Source: Blastobasis lacticolella (Eukaryota > Arthropoda > Insecta > Lepidoptera > Blastobasidae). Taken from it: a stretch of 64,000 nucleotides of DNA. The notes below the pieces were generated by a model that had not been told where the DNA came from, did not search any database, and saw only the letters and a list, made by a program, of their open reading frames with translations. Shown here piece by piece: positions 53,060-64,000 of this stretch. The position numbers and the translations under genes were made by a program. The stretch is taken from contig LR990049.1 in the NCBI GenBank assembly GCA_905147135.1, forward strand, positions 3,613,428-3,677,427, read 5' to 3'. Position 1 is the stretch's first letter, and each line of letters begins with the position of its first letter.

Positions 53060-55124
53060 CAGGTGTCCCGTAAGTCGACGTCAAGCCGGAATCGGGTGAT
53101 AGTCCAAATCATAATAGTTACTAGAAAAATAAAATCTACGTCTTGAATTTTTTAAATTATAGGCATTTCTTTTTTTTTCGAGAAAATGTACACCTGTGAT
53201 GGTTTTTTAGCTCCTGTTGCTACAAATCTTAACTTTTTTTCAATTTTATTTTTCTTATGTAATCCCGAATAGTGCTAATCTAACCTATTACTTAGAATTC
53301 CAAGTCAACTGCTCCAGCTTGGAAGAAAGTGTCACATTATGCCGTACAATGAATAGACAATTAATATTTCGTCCAACTTTAACGGACTGTACTGAAAAAA
53401 AAAAGTACTACGCCAGGTTGGCAAGTAGCACGAAAAGTTGACGCATTTAATAAGGATTCTAAAATGGTATAATACTTGCTACATTATTTCTTTGATTAAG
53501 GGGAAAAAAAAAATCCTTCAAGAAACCCAGTTTCGAAAATTTTTTCTTTACCTAGGTACTAAAAATTATTCTAGTGCGTTCAAAGCTTGCCTAAGACCGA
53601 GTGAGACGGAGAGTCATTCATGAAATGTGAGTGAGACAGGTAGTGATGCTTTCAAGTCAGAGATGCTAACTTTATGTTAAATTTAGGACAAATTTTCCTT
53701 AAGTTTAAAATTAAACACCAATTAGATGCAAAGATTTATTATTTACAAAAGATGTTCAAACTGCGTTCCTTCAACTGCAATACAAGCTCGACATCTTCTT
53801 AAAAAAGATCGGATTATCACACGGGCAAATCTTCCGTTGTTGACAAATTCAGCTGCTTCCGTAATTCTTTGCCGAAGCTCAGCTACATTTTCGATTGGCT
53901 TAAAATAAACTTTCTCTTTCACTGCTCCCCAATAAAAAAATTCTAATGGATTTAAGTCCGGTGAACGGGCTGGCCACGAGATCGTACCAGACCGACCTAT
54001 CCATCTGCCCGGATATTCTTCATTGAGAAATGCTCTAACTGAGCGGGCATAGTGCGCTGGGCAGCCATCTTGTTGATACCACATCTCTCTGTAAATACTG
54101 AGTGGCACGTCTTCCAGTAAACTAGGTAAACTGTTTTGTAAAAAATCTAAATAAACTTCAGCAGTCAAGATCTCTGGCAACTCAAAAGGTCCTATGACTC
54201 TTCCATTTAAAATTCCGGTCCACATGTTTATTTTAAAACGATACTGAGATCCATCTTGTCTCATTAAATTCGGATTCTCTACGTGTCACTCGTGTAAGTT
54301 GTGTAGGTTCATGTAACCGTCTCTTTTAAATGTCGATTCATCCGACCACAAAATTTTCTCTAAGAATCGCGGATCTTCCCGGTGTCTTTGTAGCATCGTT
54401 TGACAAAACGCAACCCGAAGTTGATAATCCTGAGGATGCAGGGTTTGTACTCGCTGTACATGGTATGGGTGGAGCTCATGTTTTTGTAAAATTCGGTGAG
54501 CTATAGTTTTGGGCACTCCTGTGCTTTGCTGGATTGCACGTACCGAAATACTTGGATAGACTTGACTCTCCGTCTCACTCGGTCTTAGGCAAGCTTTGAA
54601 CGCACTAGAATAATTTTTAGTAGGTAATGAAAAATTTTTCGAAACTGGGTTTCTTGAAGGAATTTTTTTCCCCCGTAATCAAAGAAATAATGTAGCAAGT
54701 ATTATACCATTTTAGAATCCTTATTAAATGCGTCAACTTTTCGTGCTACTTGCCAACCTGGCGTAGTACTTTTATTTTTCAGTACAGTCCGTTAAAGTTG
54801 GACGAAATATTAATTGTCTATTCATTGTACGGCATAATGTGACACTTTCTTCCAAGCTGGAGCAGTTGACTTAGAATTCTAAGGAATAGGTTAGATTAGC
54901 ACTATTCGGGATTACATAAGAAACATAAAATTAAAAAAAAGTTAAGATTTGTAGCAACAGGAGCTAAAAAACCATCACAGGGTGTACATTTTCTCGAAAA
55001 AAAAAGAAATGCCTATAATTTAAAAAATTCAAGACTTAGATTTTATTTTTTTATTTTTCTAGTAATTATTATGATTTGGACTATCACCCGATTCCGGCTT
55101 GACGTCGACTTACGGGACACCCTG
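53060..55124 (-). mobile_element. Tc1/mariner-superfamily transposon with long TIRs
   Basis: Outer tips CAGGTGTCCCGTAAGTCGAC and GTCGACTTACGGGACACCCTG are flanked by TA. The inverted repeats span about 53060-53616 and 54563-55124 and are highly similar, with small indels (one G missing in the left tip). The 946-nt centre plus part of the right TIR carries a damaged transposase. Inserted in family A DNA: the family resumes at 55135. Confidence 0.9.
53743..54678 (-). pseudogene. DDE transposase, IS630-Tc1-mariner type, disrupted
   Basis: One frame of 312 codons with a single internal TGA (54286-54288, where a Trp is plausible) and no ATG at its upstream end, where it runs into the inverted repeat. 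Visible: an N-terminal region with VYPSISVRAIQQSTGVPKTI (helix-turn-helix-like), first Asp in LWSDESTFKRDGY, second Asp in WYQQDGCPAHYARSV, and the third acidic residue Glu in RSPDLNPLEFFYWG. I count 41 residues between the second Asp and that Glu, longer than the 34 of classical Tc1 and mariner. Non-functional as it stands. Confidence 0.85.
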
Positions 55125-55134
55125 TATAAAGATT

Positions 55135-55372
55135 TTTCTCTATGTGTCCAGCAGAGTAGAATGGCACTAATCGTTTACACTAGTGGGTGTCGTACAAGGA
55201 GACTTATGTTTTCGAGACAAAAGATGTAGTCTCCGTAAGCTGGAAAATATGCAGTAGCGTTTTCTATTATATTTGTAACGCTTGCCAAGCGTGGAAATTA
55301 TGGCAATAACCTCCCCTTTCGTGGGAGAGGCCCTAAATCCTGCAGTGAGCTGTTATAGGCTGTTATGATGAT
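55135..55372 (-). mobile_element. Retroposon family A copy, split by the transposon
   Basis: TGTCCAGCAGAGTAGAATGG...GTCGTACAAGGAGAC...CAGTGAGCTGTTATAGGC...GATGATGAT. The missing start (GGCCGTGTGGTGTCCGGC) is at 53031-53050 on the other side of the transposon. Confidence 0.75.
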
Positions 55373-57834
55373 GATTGATGTAGGGAGTTTCGGGTATCAT
55401 TAGACGTAATTTACAGGCATGAAAAAATTGCTAGACTGGCCTGCTTTATAACAACTTGGCAGCGCCATCTATCGTCTGCGTTACGTACCTACATACCGCG
55501 AGAAAGTTTGGTCGCATTTACTAGATTTTGCTCGCGACTTCGTTTATACTTAACATTTGAACTTATTTTGTGCCTCAAGCTACCAAACCCATCAAAATCC
55601 GTTCAGCAGTTTCTGCGAGACGCGAACACAAACAGACAAAAATTTAAAAACATAATTCTTTTGCTACGCTTCAAATATAAATCTCATGGCTACGATAATG
55701 TTGAATAGTGCAGTGAGCAAGTAAACACTCTGGATACCCATCGTTTTCCAGGTTTTCTATGTGTATCCCGTCATTGCTGATAGCCATAGTCTCCACTTCT
55801 TATGGGGTTTTCGTGCCAAGGTTTAGAGGAAGCCGAGCTGGCTTGTAGTCGTTGACCTTGGTTGGATAGCTCCTTGAAATGACAGCAACAAACAACAGTT
55901 AAATTAAAATAATATTCAAATTACGAACGGATTTAGGTGAGAGTTAACGGATCCCTTGATAAACTGTATAAGTCTGGGACGTATAAACGTAAAGTCGTGA
56001 ATGTTTACAGTGTGACAATATATCAACGCGGCTTAGATAAGATCGCGCTCATAAGTCTATTACCGCCTTAAAATTCATATTCCTGTGCAGTTGTTAAAAG
56101 GTTTTGCAGCCTGTAGCATACTGTTCGAACTGTAAAGGAACAAAATAGGCAACATTTTAAAATAAAAATATCAAAGTCGCTTGTAATAATCGTTTTATTA
56201 CAATTCAAGCTTTGAATTGTAATAAAACGATTACAAGCCAGTTATTCATTTTAAAAATCACATTGGTTTTTTGACTTAAAAAAGGTTATCATTTTTTATT
56301 TTTTTGTAAGCGTACATGATTACTTACTAAATTAAAATAATATTTTAAGGTATTATCAAAAAATATTTTAATTTAATTTATAAGACAGTACGGAAATTCA
56401 TTAAAGCAATTTTCATTTAATAAAATTAAAAAAATACGTGCTGTTAAAGAATTAGAAGTAACTATTTGTGCCTAAGGGACGGCCTTTCTTTTAGACAATT
56501 TCATTAGATTTGAGATTTATATAAACCGATTGATCGAAGTGGTATCTGTGCGAACTGTTTCGCATTTTAACTCTCCGTTGGTAAGTGCACGCATCCAATA
56601 TATAGCTATAAATAGGTTATAAATTATAATTTATAACCTAATTTGTGCAACGCATTAGTTTTAAGCTGTAATGTTGTACAAAAGTATGAATAAATAAATA
56701 AATTAGTTTAACAATTAATATCCTACATGGCAGTAGCTACAATTTTTTTTTCTGAAGTGGTAATGCACTTATGAGCGCGTGTGTACCTCTCTATACCCAC
56801 ACTGACTAACCTACCCTTTCTTGACTTATGTAGATTTCCTGTATTATGCAGACGTAGTAGGTACTTGGGCTTGGGACTTCGTATATTGAAATAGAATTAA
56901 GTAGATGCCATACATTTAGTGCAGAAACTTCGCACACCTCAAGAGTACCTAGGTACCTAAGTAGGTATCTAGAACCGAGAGAGACCTAGAACGAAATAGG
57001 GGAACCTAAACACCTCTCATTCGACTCCACTTGAGTATGTCTTCACGAACCCTGAATCAATAAAAAATTGTATTTAAAAAGGTTAATAAACTGCCTTTTC
57101 AATGGTAAGACAATGACGTGACGTGTCCGTCTATCGATGTCTGTCGGAGGTATAACTTGGAAACTATTAGAACTAGAGAGCTGTAATTTGGTACGGTTAA
57201 GCCTAATAATCATACCGACAAAGTTGTAAAATAAAACATTTTTTGGGTACCGTGTAGGGAGGGGTCGCGTAGAGCGGGGGTGAACTTTTTTACGTACTTA
57301 CCTATATTCCAGTGTCTGGGACGTCGTTGGACAGTATTTTAAAAACATTGTGAACGTGCTAAGATTTTTTTAGGATTTGGCAAACCGTTACCGAAATATT
57401 TAGTCAGATATGAGTAATAGTCGAGCAACTTACAAACATTCCATACAAATTGTATACTTATTTAATTTGGATTCATGTTATAGAAAAGACAGGCATTAGG
57501 AGGCGAACGCTCGCGTGGATACGAGCAGTTCAAAAATAGGGCCCCTGGTGCAGTTAATGTGTTTATGGGGCCAAAAGTCATCTTAAGCACTCATACTATG
57601 TTAAATAACTACAGAACCCTACGCCACACGTAGCGACACATCTTCGACGTGGAACTGGTAAAAATCTTCGTTTTCGAATACCACTGGTCACACACACCGA
57701 AGTCCGAACTCCTAAAAGGTCACACACGCACACAGACCCAGCTCGCAACCAGTTACCGCTAATCACTGTCAGTCGCTATCTAACACGGCGAGTGTAAACA
57801 ATATATATTTATTCCTTTAGTGCGCATTCAAAAA
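55373..57834. other. Intergenic DNA upstream of acyl-CoA oxidase B
   Basis: Contains a repeat remnant near 55525-55630, a strong hairpin at 56179-56238, a 28-nt palindrome near 56613-56640 and GTAGGTACCTA-type words at 56840-57010. The promoter of oxidase B should lie near the right end. No other coding sequence. Confidence 0.45.
56179..56238. repeat. Near-perfect 60-nt hairpin
   Basis: Left arm 56179-56208, three-base centre GCT, right arm 56212-56238. The arms are exact inverses except for three extra bases (AAT) on the left. Confidence 0.85.
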
Positions 57835-60800
57835 ATGACAAAAATAAATGCGGATCTCCAAAGAGAGAGGGACCAGTGCACTTTCAATGTTCAGGAGTTA
57901 ACCTGGATGATCGACGGGGGGCCCGAAAAGACTAGGCAACGTAAAGAAATAGGCAAGTGGCAGTATCAATATACTTTACTATCTATAAATAGAAATTAGA
58001 ATAATTTATTTTGTTTCAAGCGGACTCTGTGTGTTTACATAGGTATATTTACATTAATTATTAGTTGAATTTGCTTGTACGCTTACTAGTTTGTTAAGTA
58101 CTTAGGCAAGGGTCATTGGTCGATGCAAAATGTCGAATTTTTTATTTATTTGTTTACTAGTTAACCTGGCGCGACTTCGTTCGCGTAAACCTACTTTACC
58201 CCCTACAACCCTTTTTTCTTGCTTAAAAACCTTCCTCTTATGAATCAGTCTATATATTTTTGAAAACCGCATTATATCCATTGCGTAGTTTAAAAAATGT
58301 AATCGTACATAGATAAATATGGACAGACGGTGGGAAGCGACTTTGTTTTATACTATGTATAGATTTACAGATCACAGCAACATAAAAACTTGATCATAAA
58401 AATACATAACAAAAAAAGAGTGTGCCAATTAAGAGTTGTAAATTAAAAAAGAGCAAAAAGTTAACAATGGACTAAAATATAAGTTCCTTAAACTCTAAAG
58501 TAAACTTATACCTAAGTTCGATGCAACTGAAACTTAAACGTAAAGTCATGCCTAAGTTGCGTGTCTGTGTATCTGTCTCTTCGACATGACAGGACCACCT
58601 ACTCACGTAGCGCATGCTAGGAGACTGTCGTCACCACATTTATGACCGCCACATTCCTCGCGGTGAAGGCCAGCTGGCGATAGGTATGGGGACACCCATA
58701 GAAAACATGAGTCATCATGTTAGCCCACAACAGTCCACTGCGGGACTAAGGGCCTCTCCCACGAAAGGGGAGGTTATTGCCATAATTTCCATGCTTGGCC
58801 GGCGGGTTGGAGATCGCAGTGTTATAGATATAACAATGGAAAACGTTGCTGCCCCTTTTCCAGCCTACAGCCTTTGCCTCGAAAACATTAGTCGCCTTGT
58901 ACGACACCTACGAGTGTAAGGGGTTGGTGCTATTCTACTCTGCCGGATAACACACAGCCACATGAAACATGAAAAAATGAAAACATGAGTACTTTCATTG
59001 TTTTCTATGGGGACACCTGTGCCAACGTTATTGCATCGACCTCTGCCTCTGTCGGACGGAAACGGCCGGGCCCTCCCGGCAAATCCCGTCGTACCCCCGC
59101 CGTAAAACAAGGAATCAGGGTTACTTACCCAACATAGGAACTAAGTGCCCTTGGGGTCGTGGTGTCGAGTTACGCTGATCCCTCAATCCCAGAGACATGT
59201 AATGTTAATTACGTTCATATAAATGACATCAACGGGGGCGTCGCTCGCGTTGAACTCTTTTGTATGAGTCAACATCTTCTTGAATTACATTAATTTACAT
59301 TATGATAATTATCATTGGCAGCTGTAATGCGAAACTATGCATATTTGAGTGTCGAAGCTATTTCAAATTACGATGTTTTTCATACTATTTTTTTTTATCT
59401 ATCGGCTAATGCTACAAAGTTACAAAATTAGGCTATCGGCTTTGGCGCTGAATCTTTACTGTCCAGTCATCTATACCCAGCTGATCCTCGAGCCACCGAT
59501 CTTGATGCTAGTGGTCCGAGTGGCGGGTTTGCAACCGCCAATGGAACTCTGGTCCCCCGGGCCCTCATAGTCATGAGGGTTGTTTTGAAGTGAGCTTTAT
59601 AGGTGGTCGTTTCGATAGGGTAGCTTTGCTTGTCGGACAGTTCCGTTCAGTAAAGGCAGGGTGGTCATTTCGATAGAGTGGACTTTTCTGTAGAGTGCCT
59701 TGCTTTTCGATATTGAGTTTCCTTCCTTTCCCACACATGGTGTCGCCTGTCTGCGGTAGGGTAGGGGTAGGGTAGTAGTTAGAGTAGGGGTAGGGTAGGG
59801 TAAGGTAGTGGTAGGGTAGGGGTAAGGTAGTGATAGGGTAGGTTAGGGGTAAGATGGTGGTAGGGTGGGGCAAGGTCACTACCTTACTACTAGGTTCAGC
59901 TTTGGTAGGGTAGGGTTAAGGCAGTGGTAGGATAGGGTAGGGGTAAGGTAGGGGTAGGGTAGGGCTAGGATAGAGTAGGCTAGGGTGGGAGCGGCTACCT
60001 ATCACATGCAGCATGTGTAATGCACGCTCACTTAAAAGTCTGTCTGGCGGTGGCGTGGGGGCCGGGTCGCTCTTTTCCTTTAAATATGGTTGATTTGGAC
60101 GATGGCTGGGCCCTGCGTTATACTCGTGAACGGGTGCTGCCTTGGTGGACTGGCTTACTCTTGCAGTAGTTTAAGGCGGTTTTTCTTAATTATACTAGAC
60201 ATACCTAAATATCCATAACTATATCGAGCGCGGTCTGGCTCTGCCTGGCATTGTCGGGCACGGTCCGGCCGTGGTTGGCGTGGGGTGGGTTTGCTGCGGC
60301 CCCCCCTTTTTGACGATTGAAAGAGATATTTAATGTCCTAATCAACAAAGAAATTTTGAGTTTGAGTTCATTTCCTGTCATAATTATAATTGTACCTTGT
60401 CTAGCAAAAGATATGAAATAGTAGATTTACACCAGGCGGATAAAGCAGCGCCTTACATCACTCTAGAGTTCATTTTTATTTAAGAGCGAAGCGCGGCAGT
60501 TACGTCTCTACGTTACGGGACTCTTCCCGAGTGAAGCGAGGATTTTATTTAAGCCGCTCAAGGCTAAGACAGCTTTAATACAATTATTAATTTATAAATG
60601 AAATGTTAACAGTGATATTTTAGATACATTAGCAGAGAGAAGCAACATTAGTGCAGTTTGGATAAAAATTAATTTGATTTTGTATTAAAATGAAACACCC
60701 TTTGTTCCACACTCTTTGTAGCACCATTGAAATGAGTTTTATATTTCGTATTCAGCTTTGCTAGCCAGTTACACTTTTGAATAAGTTATCTATACCTATT

Positions 60801-62746
60801 TAATAATTATTATGTTAATTAAGAGAAAATGTATTCATTACAATAAATAAACTCAATTACTACTGGACCGACTTTAAAACTTCTATTTTTTTTATATCAC
60901 TATCACAAATAGAAAGCTACTTTTTATCCCGTGAAAATACAAGGTTCCCGTGGTGTAGGAATAAGGTAAGGAAGGGTGGGGGTAGAGTTCATTAAATTGA
61001 AACTACGAGAACGAAGTCGCGCCGGGCATTTAGTTTATATGTATAAAACGCCCGTTTTTTAATTTGTTATATAACAGCCAAGAGTTCTCATACGAATTTT
61101 AACCATCCAAATTCAAATCACAGAGCCCCTGCGTGTTTGTCTTGCTTTCGTTGACGAGGTGTAAAATGATATGACTGCAGAAGCTGTGGAATAAAGTGCA
61201 GGGTTTGGATTGTAACAGGAGCAATAAAAGAAATAAGGGAGTCCGTAGATCTGTGGGAGTATCAAAAGTATAAAAAAAAAGATTTTTTGGAAGACCTTAT
61301 CCAGTTTTGGACTATTGGCAGCATCTTCTTTATAACTGGTGACTATAACACAATTTAAAATATTCTTGCTAACGAACTAAGCGCTTTCTATCTCTTTCTA
61401 GAACACTTGTTCCTAAGCGACAAACGGATCTGGGACAACGTGCCCTCCGAGTACCTGAGCCACCAGCAGACGTACGAGAATTCCATCAGGCAGTCAGTGC
61501 TCACGTTCGTTATACTCAGAAAGATGCAGGACGACAAGAACCTATCCCTACACAGTTACCGGTATGAGTGTGTTTTGTGTTTTAAAACACATATTTTAAA
61601 AGTATATTCCATCAGGGATTCCTATCGCGTACGACTGACCATGATGTCAACTGTGTCTACTTGTAAACAAAGGTACGCGATAGGAAACCCGGAACACACG
61701 TTATAAATATGCGTGTATTTGTTACTTACACTCTTTGACGACCTGAGTGGTTCAGTTGGTCAAAATGCCGGTCTGCCACGCAGAGGTCCCGGGTTCGATT
61801 TTCGCCCGGGCAGAAATTTAAATGATGAATTTTAATTTTTGTTACGTGTCTGGGTGTTATATGTATAATAAGAATGTATTTATGTATATGTAATTTATCA
61901 GTTGTCTAGCACCCATAACACAAGCTATGCTTACTTTGGGGCTAGATGGCTCTGTGTGAGTGGTCGTGATTCTACTAGGTGGGGTCGGTACCCGTATTCG
62001 CAAACTATACTTATCTACGAGAAGTAACTTTACTATTATTTGTTCTCACAGTGCTCGTCTGCTATTGTGGTAGAGCTTGTCTACTTTAAAATGACGCGCC
62101 CCACTATGGCATTAACGCACACAAGCAAGTTTAAAATATGGACGCAATACACATACAAATGCCGTTGTAATTGGTCATTCAGTTGCCGGTAAGATTCAAA
62201 CGTCGGAGCACGCGCCGTTCATTGGCTCCCACACAGATGAAGTGTCGTTATTAATATTTGCACTCACACATCGAAATCAACTAACTAAGTAGTGGGGCGC
62301 GTCATCTTATACTAGACGAGCTTTACGTAGGTACTGTTTCAATAAGGCTCTACGTTTGGTAATTTTTGTTTATTTTGACGGACTCATGACGTTCCGCATA
62401 GTTTCGAGAGTTCCGATGGCCACCCAAGCATTATCAGTCCATGAATCCATGACCGCGCGCACTGTTAAACCTCATTGTAACGTTATTGAATACTTGATTT
62501 TATACTAATAGGTATTATTATACTTTATCCAAAGAATTTACTCTATTGTCCAAATTCTTTGCATTTTTCACTACCAGCGACCTCGTAAGCAGTTTGGTGA
62601 GCGTCGGCACCTTCCGGGACGGGACGCCGATGGCACTGCAGTTCATAATGTTCACTCCCGCCATCTTGAACATGGCTGATGAGGAGCAGGTGGCGCACTG
62701 GCTGCCAAGGGCGTGGAGCTGCAGCATCATTGGCAGTTACGCTCAG
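57835..62746 (+). CDS. Peroxisomal acyl-coenzyme A oxidase (ACOX1-like), copy B, 5' part
   Basis: First three coding exons of a second oxidase: 57835-57952, 61402-61561, 62578-62746. The gene continues beyond the window, since the expected TELGHG exon is not found by 64000. Exon 1 encodes MTKINADLQRERDQCTFNVQ and LTWMIDGGPEKT, like exon 1 of copy A ([27 protein letters not shown]). Exon 2 has YLSHQQTYENSIRQ against [14 protein letters not shown]; exon 3 ends IIGSYAQ against IIGTYAQ. Exons 2 and 3 are exactly 160 and 169 nt in both copies and all intron phases agree. The first intron has a GC donor (ATAG|GCAAGT) instead of GT; the paralogous position in copy A is GT. Protein identity to copy A looks moderate, so this is an old duplication. 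Intron 1 (3.4 kb) holds repeats. Confidence 0.88.
58165..58362 (+). repeat. GCGCGACTTCGTTCGCGT repeat
   Basis: CCTGGCGCGACTTCGTTCGCGTAAACC...GACAGACGGTGGGAAGCGAC...TATACTATGTATAGA, a complete version of the family at 14335. Confidence 0.55.
58712..58960 (+). mobile_element. Retroposon family A copy
   Basis: CAACAGTCCACTGCGGGACTAAGGGCC...GGGGTTGGTGCTATTCTACTC, in oxidase B intron 1. Confidence 0.75.
59756..59990 (+). repeat. G-rich (TAGGG/GGTAGGG)n irregular satellite
   Basis: About 230 nt built from GTAGGG, GTAAGG and TAGGGG words with a short break (CACTACCTTACTACTAGG) near 59876. Runs of three to four G every 3-6 bases give many potential G-quadruplexes on the plus strand. Confidence 0.85.
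61738..61975 (+). mobile_element. SINE family C copy
   Basis: GACGACCTGAGTGGTTCAG...GGTCCCGGGTTCGATTTTCG...GGGGCTAGATGGCTCTGTGT. Confidence 0.8.
62072..62325. mobile_element. MITE family F, longer copy
   Basis: AGAGCTTGTCTACTTTAAAATG to ATACTAGACGAGCTTTA. It contains CACATACAAATGCCGTTGTA, absent from the copy at 38822; otherwise the two are nearly identical. Confidence 0.85.
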
Positions 62747-63154
62747 GTAAGAAGCAGCTGGTGGCGGCTAGTGAAGACCATAGTCGTAGTGAGATTTCAT
62801 CGATGAAGGAATACTGTTGAATCAAAGAAAATCTAATATCACAATCATCACAGGTCTCAAACTCAACATGCTACTTGTTGCAAATTCCTGCTAGATAAAT
62901 ATCATATCTCTGATTTCGTATATGTTACAGGGTTTTGTGCATGGCAACATATTTACGTTAGGTTGAGTTATTCTTGAGCATTTTTGACGTGATGGTTCCT
63001 CACTAGTATTGCGCAGGTACATTTAAATGTACAAACACCCCATAACACCCTCCACCTCCGTCCACTTCTGAACTTGTCTCTTGGCTTAAATTGCTGCCTG
63101 TTGGCCATTTTTAGGTTCACGAAGGTAGTAGATAGACATTAGTAGCTGTTGAGC

Positions 63155-63290
63155 CACCCGCGACTTCGTTCGCGTATAATTAGGTTATAACTGTCTAGGA
63201 CGTTCTGACCGGTAGAAATAACGCATTAGGAAATACGTTCAGTAGTTTTGCGTGAAGAAGTAACAAGCATCAAAACATATATCCACCCTT
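63155..63290 (+). repeat. GCGACTTCGTTCGCGT repeat fragment
   Basis: CCGCGACTTCGTTCGCGTATAAT...TTCAGTAGTTTTGCGTGAAG, part of the 14335 family. Confidence 0.5.
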
Positions 63291-63529
63291 ACAAACTTTT
63301 CCAATAGGAAACGACAACAGAAATTTTACGATTTGGCGATATACCTTGTTGATAAATATTCGTTTCGTTTGTTCGGTTCCCCAGTCTTAGATGAGTCGCT
63401 TCCTCTTTTTTTCTATGAGAACATTACATTTTTTTGCAATGTTCTGATCGTTTGTCAAAAATGAATATTAATATGCCATTAAATATTTTTTGGCTATTTT
63501 TCCCAAAATTTAAATACATTATTCGGTGC

Positions 63530-64000
63530 TGTCAACTCCGGAAACACACGGATCTTATTCAAAGAATTGACAACATAATTAAGAATACTTTGGCTTTAGT
63601 TTTGAATATAAATTTAGAAAAGCGTGGATGGTTACAGGCTTCACTTCCAGTGCGTATGGGAGGCCTGGGCATAATATCGATTTCCGGTATTGCCCTGCCA
63701 GCGTAGTCGATTCACGGTACTAAATTTTTTTATTAATAAAATCTTTGTGAAGTCCACTTGGGATTACTAAAATAAGTTATTTGTTAGCCTGCCCAACTCG
63801 GACCCGCCATAACTCTCCCTTCGCAGAGGCTATGGGATGGGCCGCAATGCGAGCTAATACGGAATAATTGTCAGCTCCGCGGATCGTGCCAGTCTCTTAG
63901 TCGTTGCTGAGTGGGAATCCAGTTTGTGGCTACAAGGTCATCCTTCGGCAAACACTAGCAGAGCTGGTAGAGCTAGAGCGACGGCGGCATCCGCTAAAGC
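63530..64000 (+). pseudogene. LINE reverse-transcriptase C-terminal fragment at window end
   Basis: Reads GWLQASLPVRMGGLGI in one frame, then after a frame change SSADRASLLVVAEWESSLWL and QGHPSAN, the familiar end of an insect LINE polyprotein. Frameshifted; continues past the window edge in an oxidase B intron. Confidence 0.7.

Noticed and set aside
58614..58919. 101-aa ORF
   Set aside because: Mostly retroposon family A sequence; similar chance ORFs occur in the copies at 1499 and 36327.
59571..59879. 102-aa ORF with Thr/Leu/Pro/Tyr repeats
   Set aside because: Translation of the TAGGG satellite complement.
59756..59990. True telomere
   Set aside because: Irregular words, flanked by gene introns on both sides, and not the insect TTAGG unit.

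Overview
The window looks like nuclear DNA from an insect, most probably a moth or butterfly (Lepidoptera). It is AT-rich, has small exons in large introns, and is saturated with tRNA-headed SINEs, MITEs and 5'-truncated LINEs of the kinds common in lepidopteran genomes. The order assignment is an inference from repeats and protein style; no search could be run.

Layout. (1) 1-3.6 kb: a LINE tail and repeat-bearing intergenic DNA. (2) 3632-5107 (+): an intronless GHMP kinase closest to N-acetylgalactosamine kinase/GALK2. (3) 6.4-19.1 kb (+): the delta subunit of the translation factor eIF2B, whose exons I joined with consistent splice phases into 681 codons. (4) 19640-21052 (-): ribophorin I, an oligosaccharyltransferase subunit, convergent with eIF2B-delta. 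(5) 21541-22298 (+): a two-exon small membrane protein, divergent from ribophorin I. (6) 23905-47499 (-): a complete 14-exon peroxisomal acyl-CoA oxidase (667 codons), with a 72-aa ORF of unknown identity 50 nt past its stop. (7) 48092-51823 (+): ribosomal protein L19, five exons, divergent from the oxidase. (8) 57835 to beyond the window end (+): the first three exons of a second acyl-CoA oxidase, with the same intron phases and two identical exon lengths, so the two oxidases are head-to-head paralogues either side of RpL19.

Functionally the genes are housekeeping: sugar phosphorylation, translation initiation control and ribosome structure, ER N-glycosylation, and peroxisomal beta-oxidation. 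Apart from the paired oxidases there is no sign of a pathway cluster. The two divergent gene pairs (ribophorin I/membrane protein and oxidase/RpL19) have short shared promoter regions.

Most unusual points: a 53-bp minisatellite in the eIF2B-delta gene that amplifies the exon 10 splice-donor junction itself about 13 times; a partial duplicate of exon 9 with its acceptor a few hundred bases upstream in the same gene; a LINE that stops about 27 nt before exon 10 and probably supplies or abuts the branch point; a GC-AG intron in the second oxidase; a 2,065-bp Tc1/mariner-superfamily element with ~560-bp terminal inverted repeats; and several datable nested insertions. I saw no CRISPR array, rRNA gene or convincing functional tRNA gene.
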